Origin: Bifidobacterium breve | GTDB lineage: Bacteria > Actinomycetota > Thermoleophilia > Solirubrobacterales > Solirubrobacteraceae | Assembly (NCBI GenBank): GCA_945878865.1 | Contig: CAMCUD010000004.1 | Span: forward strand, 163,125 to 227,124 | Length of the DNA: 64,000 nucleotides | Direction: 5' to 3' | In this document: in pieces, positions 26,394 to 34,974 of the stretch | Layout of the letters: the number at the start of each line of letters is the position of its first letter | Numbering within the stretch: the first letter of the stretch is position 1 | Notes under the pieces: model-generated | Told to the model about the DNA's origin: nothing | Databases searched by the model: none | Seen by the model: only the letters and a program-made list of their open reading frames with translations | Position numbers and translations under genes: made by a program

Positions 26394-27218
26394 CTAGGCC
26401 GCGGCGGGTTCGCGTGCCGGAGCACCGAGGGGCGCCAGGTCGGCGTCCTCGTCGGCGTCGGGCAGTCCGCGGAACGCCCAGACGGGACGCGTCTGGGCCA
26501 TGAGCAGCGCGACGAGCGCGCCGATCCCCGCGGTGCAGGCGCCGAGGAAGGCGTCGGCGAGGAAGTGGTTGGCGGTCACGACAATGACGAACGTGACGAG
26601 GAACGGGTACAGCGACCAGAAGACCTTGACGGCCCGGCGCTTGGCCAGCAGCGCGAGCGGCCAGCCGATCATGAGCGCGAAACCGACGTGCATCGACGGG
26701 ACGGCCGCGTACGGGTTGAACAGCGCGTTGACCGTCACGCTGTCCTGCGGGATCCCCGTGAACTCCTCGACGCTGTCGTGGAAGCCCCACTCGGGGAAGA
26801 AGCGCGGCGGCGCGGCCGGGTAGACGACGTAGCCGATGAGCGCGATGAAGAACGCCGTGAGGAACATGTTCCGCACGAAGTAGAAGCTCTTGTTGCGGAA
26901 GAGGTAGATCCAGATCAGGCAGCTCAGCGTGACCGTGGTCTGCGCGTTGATGTAGATCCAGCTCGCCGCGTCCTGCAGCCACTGCTCGCCGGCGACGAGC
27001 GCCTGGACGCTCGGCTCGACGAACACGTCGAGCGAGCGCTCGACGTCGATGAGGTGGCGCGCGTTCTCGAACGCGGTCGCCGCGGCATCAGGCGTGTTGA
27101 CCCACCCGCGGGTGTAGCGGTAGGCGTAATACGCGGCGGCGAAGAGCAGGAGCTGGCGAGCCAGATCGAGATAGCCCTGCGGAAACAGCCGCGCCTGGAT
27201 GCGGACGCGGGGGGACAT
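26394..27218 (-). CDS. PAP2 superfamily phosphatase/phosphotransferase, Aur1-like
   Basis: A 274-residue membrane protein with about six TM helices and the PAP2 phosphatase triad: YPAAPPRFFPEWGF (family-specific loop), AVPSMHVGFALMIGWP (C2, Ser and His) and VVTANHFLADAFLGA (C3, His and Asp). This order is that of the inositol phosphorylceramide synthase-like subgroup. Together with ino1 and the phosphatidyltransferase, a role in inositol-lipid handling, for example dephosphorylating phosphatidylinositol phosphate, is plausible but inferred. Its start lies inside the 3' end of the upstream gene, overlapping it by 131 bases in another frame. Confidence 0.88.
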   Translation of the reverse strand: MSPRVRIQARLFPQGYLDLARQLLLFAAAYYAYRYTRGWVNTPDAAATAFENARHLIDVERSLDVFVEPSVQALVAGEQWLQDAASWIYINAQTTVTLSCLIWIYLFRNKSFYFVRNMFLTAFFIALIGYVVYPAAPPRFFPEWGFHDSVEEFTGIPQDSVTVNALFNPYAAVPSMHVGFALMIGWPLALLAKRRAVKVFWSLYPFLVTFVIVVTANHFLADAFLGACTAGIGALVALLMAQTRPVWAFRGLPDADEDADLAPLGAPAREPAAA

Positions 27219-28818
27219 GGCGCGCAGGGATGTTAACCGCTCGTAACCGGGGAATGGGGGTCGCCGTGCATCGCTTTCCCCGGAAGACGAGCCGTGAGAG
27301 CGTGAAACGCGCGCGCAGCGTGACGATTCCGGGCCGGCTCGCGCGGATCGTCGTCCATCCGCCGCGGGCGGGCGCGACGCAGGCCCGGCCGCGGGTGATC
27401 GTCCAGTACGGCGTCCATCGGACCCGCACGAGCGCGGTGCCCGGCGCCCGCATCCGGACGGTCACGGTCTCCGGCCCGAGACGGACGACCTCCGCGCCGC
27501 GGGCGACGTCCCGGCGGCCGCGCACCTCGTACACGCGCCAGTCCCGGGCGCGCCAGACGGGCCGCAGCCACGCCGGGCGCGACGCGATCACCCGCGCCTC
27601 CGCGCGCGCCGACGGGTCCAGGGGGACGTCGGGGACGGCCACGAACCGCACGCCCTGCTGCAGCAGCCAGCGCCGGTAGTCGTCCGCGGTCAGCCGGTGG
27701 GCCCGATCGCCGTGGAAGAGCCCGTTGTACTTGACGTCGAGCTGGGTCTCCCATCCGCGGGCGAGCGGGAACTCCCGCGCGACGTTCACGGCCTCCCAGT
27801 GCAGGCGGGTGAACGGGATCTCCACCCGGTCGCTCGCGTCGGCCTGCGCCTCGAGGAAGCCGAGCAGCGGCTGGAAGTACGCCGGGTCGGCGCTCGGATC
27901 CGTCGCGCCCTTGAAGGTCTCGCGCACCGGGGCGTACCACTGCCAGACCAGCAGCGGCACGGCGGCCAGCGCGAGCGTGCGGGCGGGGATCCGGCCGAGC
28001 GCGACAGCCACGAGCACGGGCCCGGCGAACATCGCGCCGAGGCGGCTGGCGTTGCCGCCCATCGGGGAGGCGACGACGAACGCGAGCGCGGCCGAGGCGA
28101 CGTAGAGCAGCGCGACGGTGCGGATCGTCCGCTCGTCGGCGGGCACCAGCCGGACGATCAGCGCGCTGACGGCCGCGATCGCGAGCAGCGCTCCGGCGCT
28201 GAACGGCTGGGCGCCGCCTTCGGGGAATGCCACCGCCAGGGCGAGCGCCGGCCCCATCGCCGCGGCGGCCACCGCGAGACCGAGGCGCCGCCGGTGCGCC
28301 AGCCAGTCGGCGACCCCGCACATCGCCAGGAACAGGCCTGCAACCGGGCTGGCGAGGGTGCAGCCGACCGCGAGCGCGAGGGCGAGCCGCGGACGGCCGC
28401 GCTGCGCGGCCAGGACGCACGCGAGGCCGACCGTCACGCCGAGGCCGAACGTCAGCCGCCCGATGAAGAGGTCGGTCGCCGTGGCCGCGGCGAACCACAC
28501 CGCCGCCCAGCGCGCGGCCGCCGGGGTGTCGGCGTGGCGCCGGATGATCGCGGCGAAGAGCGCTGCCGACGCCACCGCGGCGATGGCGCCCACCAGGCGC
28601 GGCCCGAAGAGCGCGCCGAGGGGCGGGAAGAGGATCGAGTACCCGGGTGTGTGGTGGCCGCCGAACCAGAAGCCGTTCCACACCGTGAACCCCTCCCGGG
28701 CGAACAGGTCTGTCCGATATGCCTGCGCAGCAAGATCGGGTGTCGGCGGGCCGAGCGCCAGCCACAGCAGGGCAAGGGCGGCGGCGAGCAGCACGGGAAG
28801 CAACGCCGGGCGGGCCAT
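27088..28818 (-). CDS. Polytopic membrane protein, GT-C-like, paralogue of the next upstream gene
   Basis: A 576-residue protein with roughly ten TM helices, then a soluble C-terminal domain with REFPLARGWETQLDVKYNG, RFVAVPDVPLDP and ARDWRVYEV. It aligns along its length with the gene at 28880-30400 (shared motifs: Y..ILFPPLGAL, GRLTFGLG, PFTRLHW/ERQLDRGDAP region, RACV..A). The early loop AYRTDLFAREGFTVWNGFWF suggests a membrane glycosyltransferase. Compared with its paralogue, which stops after SRCG, this frame runs about 45 residues further (from TATPIPRL on) into the PAP2 gene, giving a 131-base overlap; these extra residues are Pro/Arg-rich and probably not folded. Confidence 0.8.
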   Translation of the reverse strand: MARPALLPVLLAAALALLWLALGPPTPDLAAQAYRTDLFAREGFTVWNGFWFGGHHTPGYSILFPPLGALFGPRLVGAIAAVASAALFAAIIRRHADTPAAARWAAVWFAAATATDLFIGRLTFGLGVTVGLACVLAAQRGRPRLALALAVGCTLASPVAGLFLAMCGVADWLAHRRRLGLAVAAAAMGPALALAVAFPEGGAQPFSAGALLAIAAVSALIVRLVPADERTIRTVALLYVASAALAFVVASPMGGNASRLGAMFAGPVLVAVALGRIPARTLALAAVPLLVWQWYAPVRETFKGATDPSADPAYFQPLLGFLEAQADASDRVEIPFTRLHWEAVNVAREFPLARGWETQLDVKYNGLFHGDRAHRLTADDYRRWLLQQGVRFVAVPDVPLDPSARAEARVIASRPAWLRPVWRARDWRVYEVRGRRDVARGAEVVRLGPETVTVRMRAPGTALVRVRWTPYWTITRGRACVAPARGGWTTIRASRPGIVTLRARFTLSRLVFRGKRCTATPIPRLRAVNIPARHVPPRPHPGAAVSAGLSRSGSPAPALRRRVLRLPLHPRVGQHA

Positions 28819-28879
28819 GGCGCCCCGGAAGGTAGGGCGTCTGCGGCGCCCGAGGGTGAACGTCCTGTTGCCGATCGGT

Positions 28880-30400
28880 CTACCCGCAGCGCGATCCGGT
28901 CAGCGCCGTCTGCAGCCGGATCCGCCCCGGCGCCATGATCTTCAGCGTGACCATGCCGTCGCGCGCGGCTTCCACGCACGCCCGGCCCTCGGTCACCCGC
29001 CACCACCGGGTGTGCCGGACACGCACCCGCGCCAGGCCCGGCCGTGTCGCCACGAGCGTCACCGACTGCATGCCGTACGCGACGACGCGCGCTGCGCCGG
29101 TCGCTATCGGCGGCGCCCCGCGGACCTCGAACACCCGCCAGTCCTTCGACCGCCAGACCTCGCGCAGCCACGAGGGCGGCCGGCGCAGCAGCCGGGCCTC
29201 GGCTTCGGCACGGGGATCGAGCGGCGCGTCGGGCAGGGCGACGAACCGCACCGCGCGGGCGCCGAGCCACCGGCGGTACGCGGCCGGGTCGAGCGTGTCC
29301 TCGTAGAGGAAGGGCGCATCGCCGCGGTCAAGCTGGCGCTCCCAGCCGCGCGCCAGCGGCACGGAGCGCGCGACGTACAGCGCTTCGCCCTTGTCGGCCG
29401 TCGGGACGACCTCCACCCGGAATGGCCCGCCGTCCTGCTGGTCGAGGAACCCCACGAGCGGGGCGTGGAAGGACGGGCGCAGCGCGGGATCGCGGATCCC
29501 GCGCACGAAGTCGGAGACCGGGGGGAACAGCGCCCACCACAGCAGTGGAACGGCCCACCAGGCGATCGGCCGCTCACGTCGACCGGCCAGCCCGAGCGCG
29601 AGGATCGGCCCGGCAAACAGGCCGCCCAGCCGCGTCGCGTTGCCCCCGACCGCGGTCGGCAGCGCGAACGCGAGGACAAGCAGCACCGCGTAGAGCGCGA
29701 CGCCGATCCGCAGCGTCCTCTCCTCGTGCGGCAGCAGGACCCCGAGCAGCACACAGGCCGCCAGCGCGGGCCAGAACGCCCCGGGCGCAAACGGGAACGT
29801 CCCGCCCTCGCCGAACAGCACGTTGAGCACGAGGATGGGCGCGAGCGCCGCCGCAGCCAGCGCCGCGCCGGCGGCCCAACGCCGGGTCGCCAGTCCCCAG
29901 GCGACGGCGCCCAGCGCGGCGAACAGCCCCGCGACCGGGCTTGCCAGCGCGCTGAGGGCGGCGAGCACGCCGGCGGCCACCCGGCGGTCCCGGGCCAGCG
30001 CGAGGGCGGCGCCGAGCGCGATCGCCATCCCGAGGAGGAACGTGATCCGCCCGGTCCACAGCGCCGCGACCGCGACGACGGCGAACCACACCGCCGCCAG
30101 GCGCCCGGCGTCTCCTCGGTGCAGCATGGCCAGGCGCTCGAACACGATCGCGGCCGCCACCACGGCCAGCGCGCCGGTGAGCCGCGCTCCGAGCAGGGCG
30201 CCCAGCGGCGGGTAGATCACGCTGTACGGCGGGAGCGTGTGCCCGGCGAACCACCCGCCGTCCCACAGCCACGCGCCGTCCTCACGCAGGATCTCCGCGC
30301 GGTAGAGCTGCGCGATGAGGTCGGCGCTGCGTGGGGCGAGGAGGACGTACACCGCGGCGCCGGCGACCGCGATGATCCACGCTGCGGGAATGCGCCTCAT
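28880..30400 (-). CDS. Polytopic membrane protein, GT-C-like
   Basis: A 506-residue protein: an N-terminal TM helix (AWIIAVAGAAVYVLLAP), a loop LIAQLYRAEILREDGAWLWDGGWF with an acidic pair, YSVIYPPLGALLGARLTG, a series of about nine further helices, then a soluble domain with RWERQLDRGDAPFLYEDTLD-like composition (GWERQLDRGDAP, EDTLDPAAYRRWLGA) and a beta-rich end terminating in LTGSRCG. Family not recognised beyond GT-C resemblance. It lies 17 bases after the CAP-domain gene and 61 bases before its paralogue, so both probably share a transcript. Tandem duplication is the likely origin. Confidence 0.82.
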   Translation of the reverse strand: MRRIPAAWIIAVAGAAVYVLLAPRSADLIAQLYRAEILREDGAWLWDGGWFAGHTLPPYSVIYPPLGALLGARLTGALAVVAAAIVFERLAMLHRGDAGRLAAVWFAVVAVAALWTGRITFLLGMAIALGAALALARDRRVAAGVLAALSALASPVAGLFAALGAVAWGLATRRWAAGAALAAAALAPILVLNVLFGEGGTFPFAPGAFWPALAACVLLGVLLPHEERTLRIGVALYAVLLVLAFALPTAVGGNATRLGGLFAGPILALGLAGRRERPIAWWAVPLLWWALFPPVSDFVRGIRDPALRPSFHAPLVGFLDQQDGGPFRVEVVPTADKGEALYVARSVPLARGWERQLDRGDAPFLYEDTLDPAAYRRWLGARAVRFVALPDAPLDPRAEAEARLLRRPPSWLREVWRSKDWRVFEVRGAPPIATGAARVVAYGMQSVTLVATRPGLARVRVRHTRWWRVTEGRACVEAARDGMVTLKIMAPGRIRLQTALTGSRCG

Positions 30401-30417
30401 CGGCGCGGGAGGCTAGA

Positions 30418-30909
30418 TCAGCGGGAGGCGAAGTCCGCCGTCACGGCGAGGCCGGGGCTCATGCCCATCGAGCCGTACCAGCGGCCGACGCCGATCTTCC
30501 GGAAGCGCGGGCGCATGAGCTGCGCACGGTGGCCCGGGGACTGCATCCACATCATCACGAGCGCGTCCGCGCGGTCGTTCAGGCCGTCGGGCAGCCACCC
30601 GACGGTCTCGCCGACGATGCCCCGCTTCGCGATGCTCGCCATGCGGACGCTGAACGGCGTGCCGTTGCCCCCGTCATGCGTGAGCTTGTCGTGCTTGAGC
30701 TGGTCGCGCGAGTGCCGGCTCGCCATCCGGGCGAGCTTGCGGCTGGAGCGCAGCGGCTGGAGGCCCTGCTCGTCCCGCAGTGCGTTGATCTTCGTCACGA
30801 CCTCCTGCTCGAACGCGTCGTGGATCGACGCGGATGCGGAGGGTGCGGCCGCGAGCAGCAGCAGCGCGGGGAGGATCAGGACAGCAAGCAGCGGACGGAG
30901 TGAGGGCAC
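30418..30909 (-). CDS. Secreted CAP/SCP-domain protein
   Basis: A 163-residue exported protein. Signal peptide LLAVLILPALLLLAAAPSASA, then a CAP domain: VVTKINALRDEQGLQPLRSSRKLARMASRHSRDQ (the AxxHSxxM-type helix), LTHDGGNGTPFSVRM, IVGETVGWLPDG and WMQSPGHRAQLMRPRFRKIGVGRW (the SPGHRxxLL motif). Bacterial members are often cell-surface or sporulation related; activity is unsettled. GTG start with AAGGAG 6 bases upstream, a clear ribosome binding site in a window where many genes lack one. Confidence 0.9.
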   Translation of the reverse strand: MPSLRPLLAVLILPALLLLAAAPSASASIHDAFEQEVVTKINALRDEQGLQPLRSSRKLARMASRHSRDQLKHDKLTHDGGNGTPFSVRMASIAKRGIVGETVGWLPDGLNDRADALVMMWMQSPGHRAQLMRPRFRKIGVGRWYGSMGMSPGLAVTADFASR

Positions 30910-30984
30910 GGCGTCTCCTTCGCTCGGAAGCGAGGTCGAAGAACGTATTCGAAGGAGGCTTCCCTGCCCCTGCCGCGGGGGAGA

Positions 30985-31818
30985 CTAAACGAGTCGCGAC
31001 GGATCTGGCAGTGCGGCGGACCCGGCGTCGCGCGTTCCCAGGAAGGCGCAGACCCGCGCGACGAGCGCCGGGTCGTCGCGCCACGGCCAGTGGCCGGCGC
31101 CCTCCACGAGCTCGAGCTCGGCGTCCCCGAGGGCAGCCGCGTAGCCGCTGGCGAAGCGCGTCTCGATGAACGGGTCGTCCGCGCCCCACAGGACGAGCGC
31201 CGGGGCGGTGATCGACCCCAGATCGGCGCCCGCCGCGGCCAGCTTCTCGGGCGGTGACGTGCGGTAGAGCTGCAGGATCGCGCGCTGGGTGCCCTGGTCG
31301 AAGTGCGCGAGGATCTCGTCGCGCAAGCCGGGCGCGGCGCCCCGCAGCGCGGCGCCCATCACCGGCTTGGCGCTCGCCAGGCCGATCGCGAACTCGCCGA
31401 TCCCACGGGTCCGCCACAGCCGGGCGGCGCGGTGCCACGTGAAGCCGGGAAGGAACGGGACGGCGTTCATCACGACGAGGCGCTCGACCCGGGCGGGATC
31501 GCGCATCGCCCACAGCAGCCCGACCGCGCCCCAGTCGTGGACGACGAGCCGTACCCGGTCGACGCCCATGTGCTCGAGGAACCGGTCGACGAAGGCGGCG
31601 TAGCCCTCCATCGTGAAGTCGCCGTCGCCGCGCTTGCCGCTGCGCCCGAAGCCCGGCAGGTCGGGCGCGAGGCCGCCGCCGGCCTCCAGGAACGGCACCC
31701 AGTCGTCGCTGGAGGTCGGGACGCCGTGGAGGTAGAGGGTCGGCGTGCCGTCGAGCGCTCCGGCGCTGCGCCAGAACAGCGGCTGCCCGTCAAGGTCGTC
31801 GGTGTGCTCCTCCACCAC
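30985..31818 (-). CDS. Alpha/beta hydrolase, haloalkane dehalogenase-like
   Basis: A 277-residue alpha/beta-hydrolase: oxyanion motif LYLHGVPTSSDDW, nucleophile elbow LVVHDWGAVGLLWA with Asp (not Ser) at the nucleophile position, acid in VLWGADDPFIE and His in VEGAGHWPWRDDP. Asp at the elbow is the hallmark of haloalkane dehalogenases and epoxide hydrolases, so ester hydrolysis is unlikely. A tryptophan follows the nucleophile, as in dehalogenases. Actual substrate unknown. Shares a symmetric bidirectional promoter with the PfkB gene; GTG 31818 is preferred over GTG 31815 by the -10 spacing. Confidence 0.87.
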   Translation of the reverse strand: MVEEHTDDLDGQPLFWRSAGALDGTPTLYLHGVPTSSDDWVPFLEAGGGLAPDLPGFGRSGKRGDGDFTMEGYAAFVDRFLEHMGVDRVRLVVHDWGAVGLLWAMRDPARVERLVVMNAVPFLPGFTWHRAARLWRTRGIGEFAIGLASAKPVMGAALRGAAPGLRDEILAHFDQGTQRAILQLYRTSPPEKLAAAGADLGSITAPALVLWGADDPFIETRFASGYAAALGDAELELVEGAGHWPWRDDPALVARVCAFLGTRDAGSAALPDPSRLV

Positions 31819-31826
31819 TGGCGCGG

Positions 31827-31836
31827 AAGATACCCT
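31827..31836. promoter_or_regulatory. Symmetric bidirectional -10 element serving hydrolase and PfkB genes
   Basis: AAGATACCCT reads TACCCT on the plus strand (31831-31836) and TATCTT on the minus strand (31832-31827), sharing the central TA. Exactly 8 bases separate each hexamer from its GTG (31845 plus, 31818 minus), so both messages would be leaderless from one shared -10. Confidence 0.6.
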
Positions 31837-31844
31837 CGCGCGCC

Positions 31845-32756
31845 GTGGGCACGCCGCACATCCTCTGTCTCGGTGAGGCGCTCGTCGACCTCGTCTGCGA
31901 GCGCCCGGTCACGCGCCTGGCCGACGCTGACGCGTTCGTCCCGCACCCCGGCGGCGCGACGGCGAACGTCGCGGTGGCGGCGGCGCGGGCCGGGGCCGCC
32001 GTGGCGCTCGCCGGCGGCGCGGGGGACGACGCCTGGGGCGTCTGGCTGCGCGAGCGGCTCCTCGCCGAGGGGGTCGGGCTCGACCACTTCCACGTGCGGG
32101 CCGGGCAGCAGACGGCGGTGGCGTTCGTCGCCGTCGACGATCGCGGGGAGCCGAGCTACGCGATCTACGGCGCGGGGATCGAGGCGGCGGTCGCGGCGCT
32201 CGGCGAGGAGGCCGAGCGCGCAGCGGCGGGCGCCGGGGCGTTCTTCTTCGCCTCGAACACGCTCGTCGGGGAGCCCGAGCGGATCATCACGCTGGCGGCG
32301 CGCCGGGCCGCGCTGCAGGCGGGCCGGCCTGTCGTCTTCGACCCGAACCTCCGCCTGCACCGCTGGCGCGATCCCGCCGCCGCGGCGGAGCTCGCGGCGG
32401 CATGCGTCGAGGACGCGTTCCTGTGCAAGTGCAACGCCGACGAGGCGGCGCGCATCACCGGCTGCGCCGAGCCGACCGACGCCGCGGCCGCCCTGCTGGA
32501 GCGCGGCGCGCGCTACGCGGTGGTCACGATCGGCGCGGCGGGCGCGGTGCTCGCCGGCCCCGGCGGGCTGCGCCACCGGGCCGCCGGGGTTCCCGCCGGC
32601 GTCATCTGCACGACCGGCGCCGGGGACGCCGTCGCCGGCACGCTCCTCGCGGCGCTGGCCGCCGCGGGCTTCGACGGCGATGTCCTGCCGGACGCGCTCG
32701 ACGCGGCGATGGCCGCAGGCGCACGCGCCACCGAGTCGTGGGGCGCGCTTGGCTGA
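31845..32756 (+). CDS. PfkB-family carbohydrate kinase, fructokinase-like
   Basis: A 303-residue sugar kinase. N-terminal motif PHPGGATANVAVAAARAGA (PfkB signature 1 with GG), GGAGDDAWGVWLRERLLAEGV, substrate-side TAVAFVAVDDRGEPSY, the strand VVFDPNLRLHRWRD, NADEAARITG, and signature 2 CTTGAGDAVAGTLLAAL with the catalytic Asp. This order is that of fructokinases and 2-keto-3-deoxygluconate kinases; the exact sugar cannot be read from sequence. GTG start, leaderless from the bidirectional -10. Its stop overlaps the downstream nth start. Confidence 0.9.
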   Translation: MGTPHILCLGEALVDLVCERPVTRLADADAFVPHPGGATANVAVAAARAGAAVALAGGAGDDAWGVWLRERLLAEGVGLDHFHVRAGQQTAVAFVAVDDRGEPSYAIYGAGIEAAVAALGEEAERAAAGAGAFFFASNTLVGEPERIITLAARRAALQAGRPVVFDPNLRLHRWRDPAAAAELAAACVEDAFLCKCNADEAARITGCAEPTDAAAALLERGARYAVVTIGAAGAVLAGPGGLRHRAAGVPAGVICTTGAGDAVAGTLLAALAAAGFDGDVLPDALDAAMAAGARATESWGALG

Positions 32757-33450
32757 GCTGCCCACCGTCCCCCGCAAGGACTGGGTCCCGCCGAAGCCCG
32801 CCCGCGTCACGCGCGTCCGGGCGCGGCTGCGGGAGGTCTACGGCATCCCCGTGGTCCGGCCGCACGGCGACGCGATCGCCGAGCTCGTCCTCACGGTCCT
32901 GTCGCAGTCGACGAACGATCGCAACCGCGATGTCGCCTACCTGCGCCTGCGCGACCGGTTCGTGTCGTGGGACGCGGTGCGCGAGGCGCCGGTCGGGGAG
33001 ATCGAGGAGGCGATCCGCCCCGGCGGGATCAGCAAGGTGAAGTCCAAGCGGATCAAGGACATCCTCGAGGCCATCGGGGATCCGCTCGACCTCACGTGGC
33101 TTGCAGACGCCACCGTCGCCGACGGGCAGGCGTACCTGTGCTCGCTTCCGGGCGTCGGGCGCAAGACGGCGGCGTGCGTCCTGCTGTTCAGCTTCGATCT
33201 GCGCGACGTGCCGGTCGACACCCACGTCTCGCGGGTCGGCACGCGGCTCGGCCTGCTCCGTCCCGGGGCCGGGTTCGACGAGCTGCACGACGCGATGCTC
33301 GCGCTGACCCCGCGCGGGGCGGAGTGGGAGCTGCACGTCAACCTCCTGCGCCACGGCCGGCGGACGTGCGCGGCGCAGCGGCCGCGGTGCGGTGAGTGTG
33401 CGCTGGCGCGGATGTGCCCGGCTCGGCTCGTGGTGCGCGCCGACCGCTGA
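32749..33450 (+). CDS. nth: Endonuclease III-type DNA glycosylase
   Basis: Excises oxidised pyrimidines and cuts abasic sites in base-excision repair. The 233-residue HhH-GPD protein has LVLTVLSQSTNDRNRD, GGISKVKSKRIKDILE, the helix-hairpin-helix with catalytic lysine LPGVGRKTAACVLLF, the catalytic Asp in VPVDTHVSRVGTRLGL, and a C-terminal iron-sulfur loop with exact C-x6-C-x2-C-x5-C spacing (CAAQRPRCGECALARMC). The TTG start at 32749 lies 8 bases inside the PfkB gene; no ATG or GTG in frame is better placed. Confidence 0.9.
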   Translation: MAELPTVPRKDWVPPKPARVTRVRARLREVYGIPVVRPHGDAIAELVLTVLSQSTNDRNRDVAYLRLRDRFVSWDAVREAPVGEIEEAIRPGGISKVKSKRIKDILEAIGDPLDLTWLADATVADGQAYLCSLPGVGRKTAACVLLFSFDLRDVPVDTHVSRVGTRLGLLRPGAGFDELHDAMLALTPRGAEWELHVNLLRHGRRTCAAQRPRCGECALARMCPARLVVRADR

Positions 33451-33468
33451 GTGGGTAAGGATGGCGGA

Positions 33469-34974
33469 GTGCTCGCCGCTCACCCTCCGGCGATCGCCCG
33501 TGTCGAGCGTGTCCCGGCATGGGCATGGGTCGTCCTGCTCGCCGTCGTGGCCTTCGCCCTGCGCGCCGTTCTGCTGACGGATTCGCTGGCCGGCGACGAG
33601 CTGTTCGCCCGGTATGACGTGCTCGACGGCGGTCCGGCGGATGTCGTCGACCGGCTGCGGGAGGGATCGTCCTACTCGCCTGAGGTCTCGCCGCCGCTGT
33701 ACTTCCTGCTCGCGTGGGCCGCGCACGCGGTCGCGCCGGTCGACGAGGCACTGCGCGCGCCCTCGGTCATCGCCTCGGTGGTCACGGTGTGGCTCGTCTT
33801 CGCGCTGGGCCGGCGGGTGGCGGGCCCCGGCCCTGGTCTGGTCGCCGCGGCGATCTGGACGTTCTCGCCGTTCGCGATCTTCTACGGCAGCGAGGCGCGG
33901 CCGTACGCGCTGCTCGCCGCGACGGTGGCCGGGGCGGTGCTGGCGCTGCTCGTGGCTCTCGAGCGCGGCGGGACGTGGCGGTGGGTGGTCGCCGGGGCGC
34001 TGGCCTCCGCGGCGGTCTACACGCATTACACCGGGGTCACCGTGATCATCGCCATCGCCGCCTGGGCGTTTGTCGCCCACCCGCCCGCGCGGCGCGCGAT
34101 CGTCGCCACGTACGTCCTGGCGGCGGTCTCGTTCCTGCCGTGGGTCGGGGAGCTGCGGACCGACCCGCTGTACTCGTACGACAAGTTCGCCCCGAAGACC
34201 GTGGCCGACGTCCTCGAGGTGTTCGCCCGCGCGCTTCCCGGCCACCCGCTCATCCTCCTGAGGACGATCCCCGGTCTGCCGGCGCTGGGCCTCTTCGCCG
34301 TGGCGGCGGCGAGCGTCTGCGTGGCGGCGCTGTGGCGGCTCGGCCCGCGGCGCGCGGCGTGGGCGCGGCTCCTACGCGGCCCGAGCGGCGCGGTGCTCGT
34401 CGCGGCGCTGGCCACGCCGGTCTCGCTGGGGCTCTTCAGCCTGGCCGACCGGTACACCGTCTTCTTCCCGCGGAGTCTCACGCCATCCCTGCCGGCGGCG
34501 ATCGTCATCCTGGCCGTCGCGGCGTGGTCGGTGCGCGCGGGCTGGTGGCGGGCGGTCGCGGTGAGCGCGCTGCTCGCGCCGCTGGTGTTCGGCGCGGTCC
34601 GCACCCTTGATCCCGACAACCGCCGCCCCGACTACGCGCGGATCGCGGCGTACCTCGACCGCGTGGCGAAGCCCGGCGACCTCGTCGTGCACTCGATGTT
34701 CGGGTTCAAGGGCACCGCGATCGACCAGGTGCTCGTGCGGTCCATGGACCATCCGCTCGCGCAGGAGTTCCTCGGCCTCGATGACGCGCGGATCTGGGAA
34801 CGCGCCTCGCGGATCGCGCCGGGCAACCGTGTCTACCTCCTAGTGGTGCGTGAGGACCCGCTCGTGCGCGCACGGCCGCCGGCGAGCACGGGCCTCGTGG
34901 AGGTCGGTCGCGGCCCGACTGCGCCTGGATGGGGACCGGTCGACGTGCTCGTGTACGAACATCCCCGGCAGTGA
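33469..34974 (+). CDS. GT-C membrane glycosyltransferase (GT39/mannosyltransferase-like)
   Basis: A 501-residue protein with about ten TM helices. First loop after TM1 carries LAGDELFARYDVLDGG with the acidic pair DE used by GT-C enzymes, then SPEVSPPLYFLLAWAAHA (the PPLYY motif), PFAIFYGSEARPYALLA, and AAVYTHYTGV, all typical of polyprenyl-phosphate-dependent glycosyltransferases. The C-terminal extracytoplasmic domain begins LDPDNRRPDYARIAAYLDRV. GTG 33469 has AAGGA 7 bases upstream. Donor and acceptor unknown. Stop overlaps the ATP-grasp gene as GTGA. Confidence 0.88.
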   Translation: MLAAHPPAIARVERVPAWAWVVLLAVVAFALRAVLLTDSLAGDELFARYDVLDGGPADVVDRLREGSSYSPEVSPPLYFLLAWAAHAVAPVDEALRAPSVIASVVTVWLVFALGRRVAGPGPGLVAAAIWTFSPFAIFYGSEARPYALLAATVAGAVLALLVALERGGTWRWVVAGALASAAVYTHYTGVTVIIAIAAWAFVAHPPARRAIVATYVLAAVSFLPWVGELRTDPLYSYDKFAPKTVADVLEVFARALPGHPLILLRTIPGLPALGLFAVAAASVCVAALWRLGPRRAAWARLLRGPSGAVLVAALATPVSLGLFSLADRYTVFFPRSLTPSLPAAIVILAVAAWSVRAGWWRAVAVSALLAPLVFGAVRTLDPDNRRPDYARIAAYLDRVAKPGDLVVHSMFGFKGTAIDQVLVRSMDHPLAQEFLGLDDARIWERASRIAPGNRVYLLVVREDPLVRARPPASTGLVEVGRGPTAPGWGPVDVLVYEHPRQ

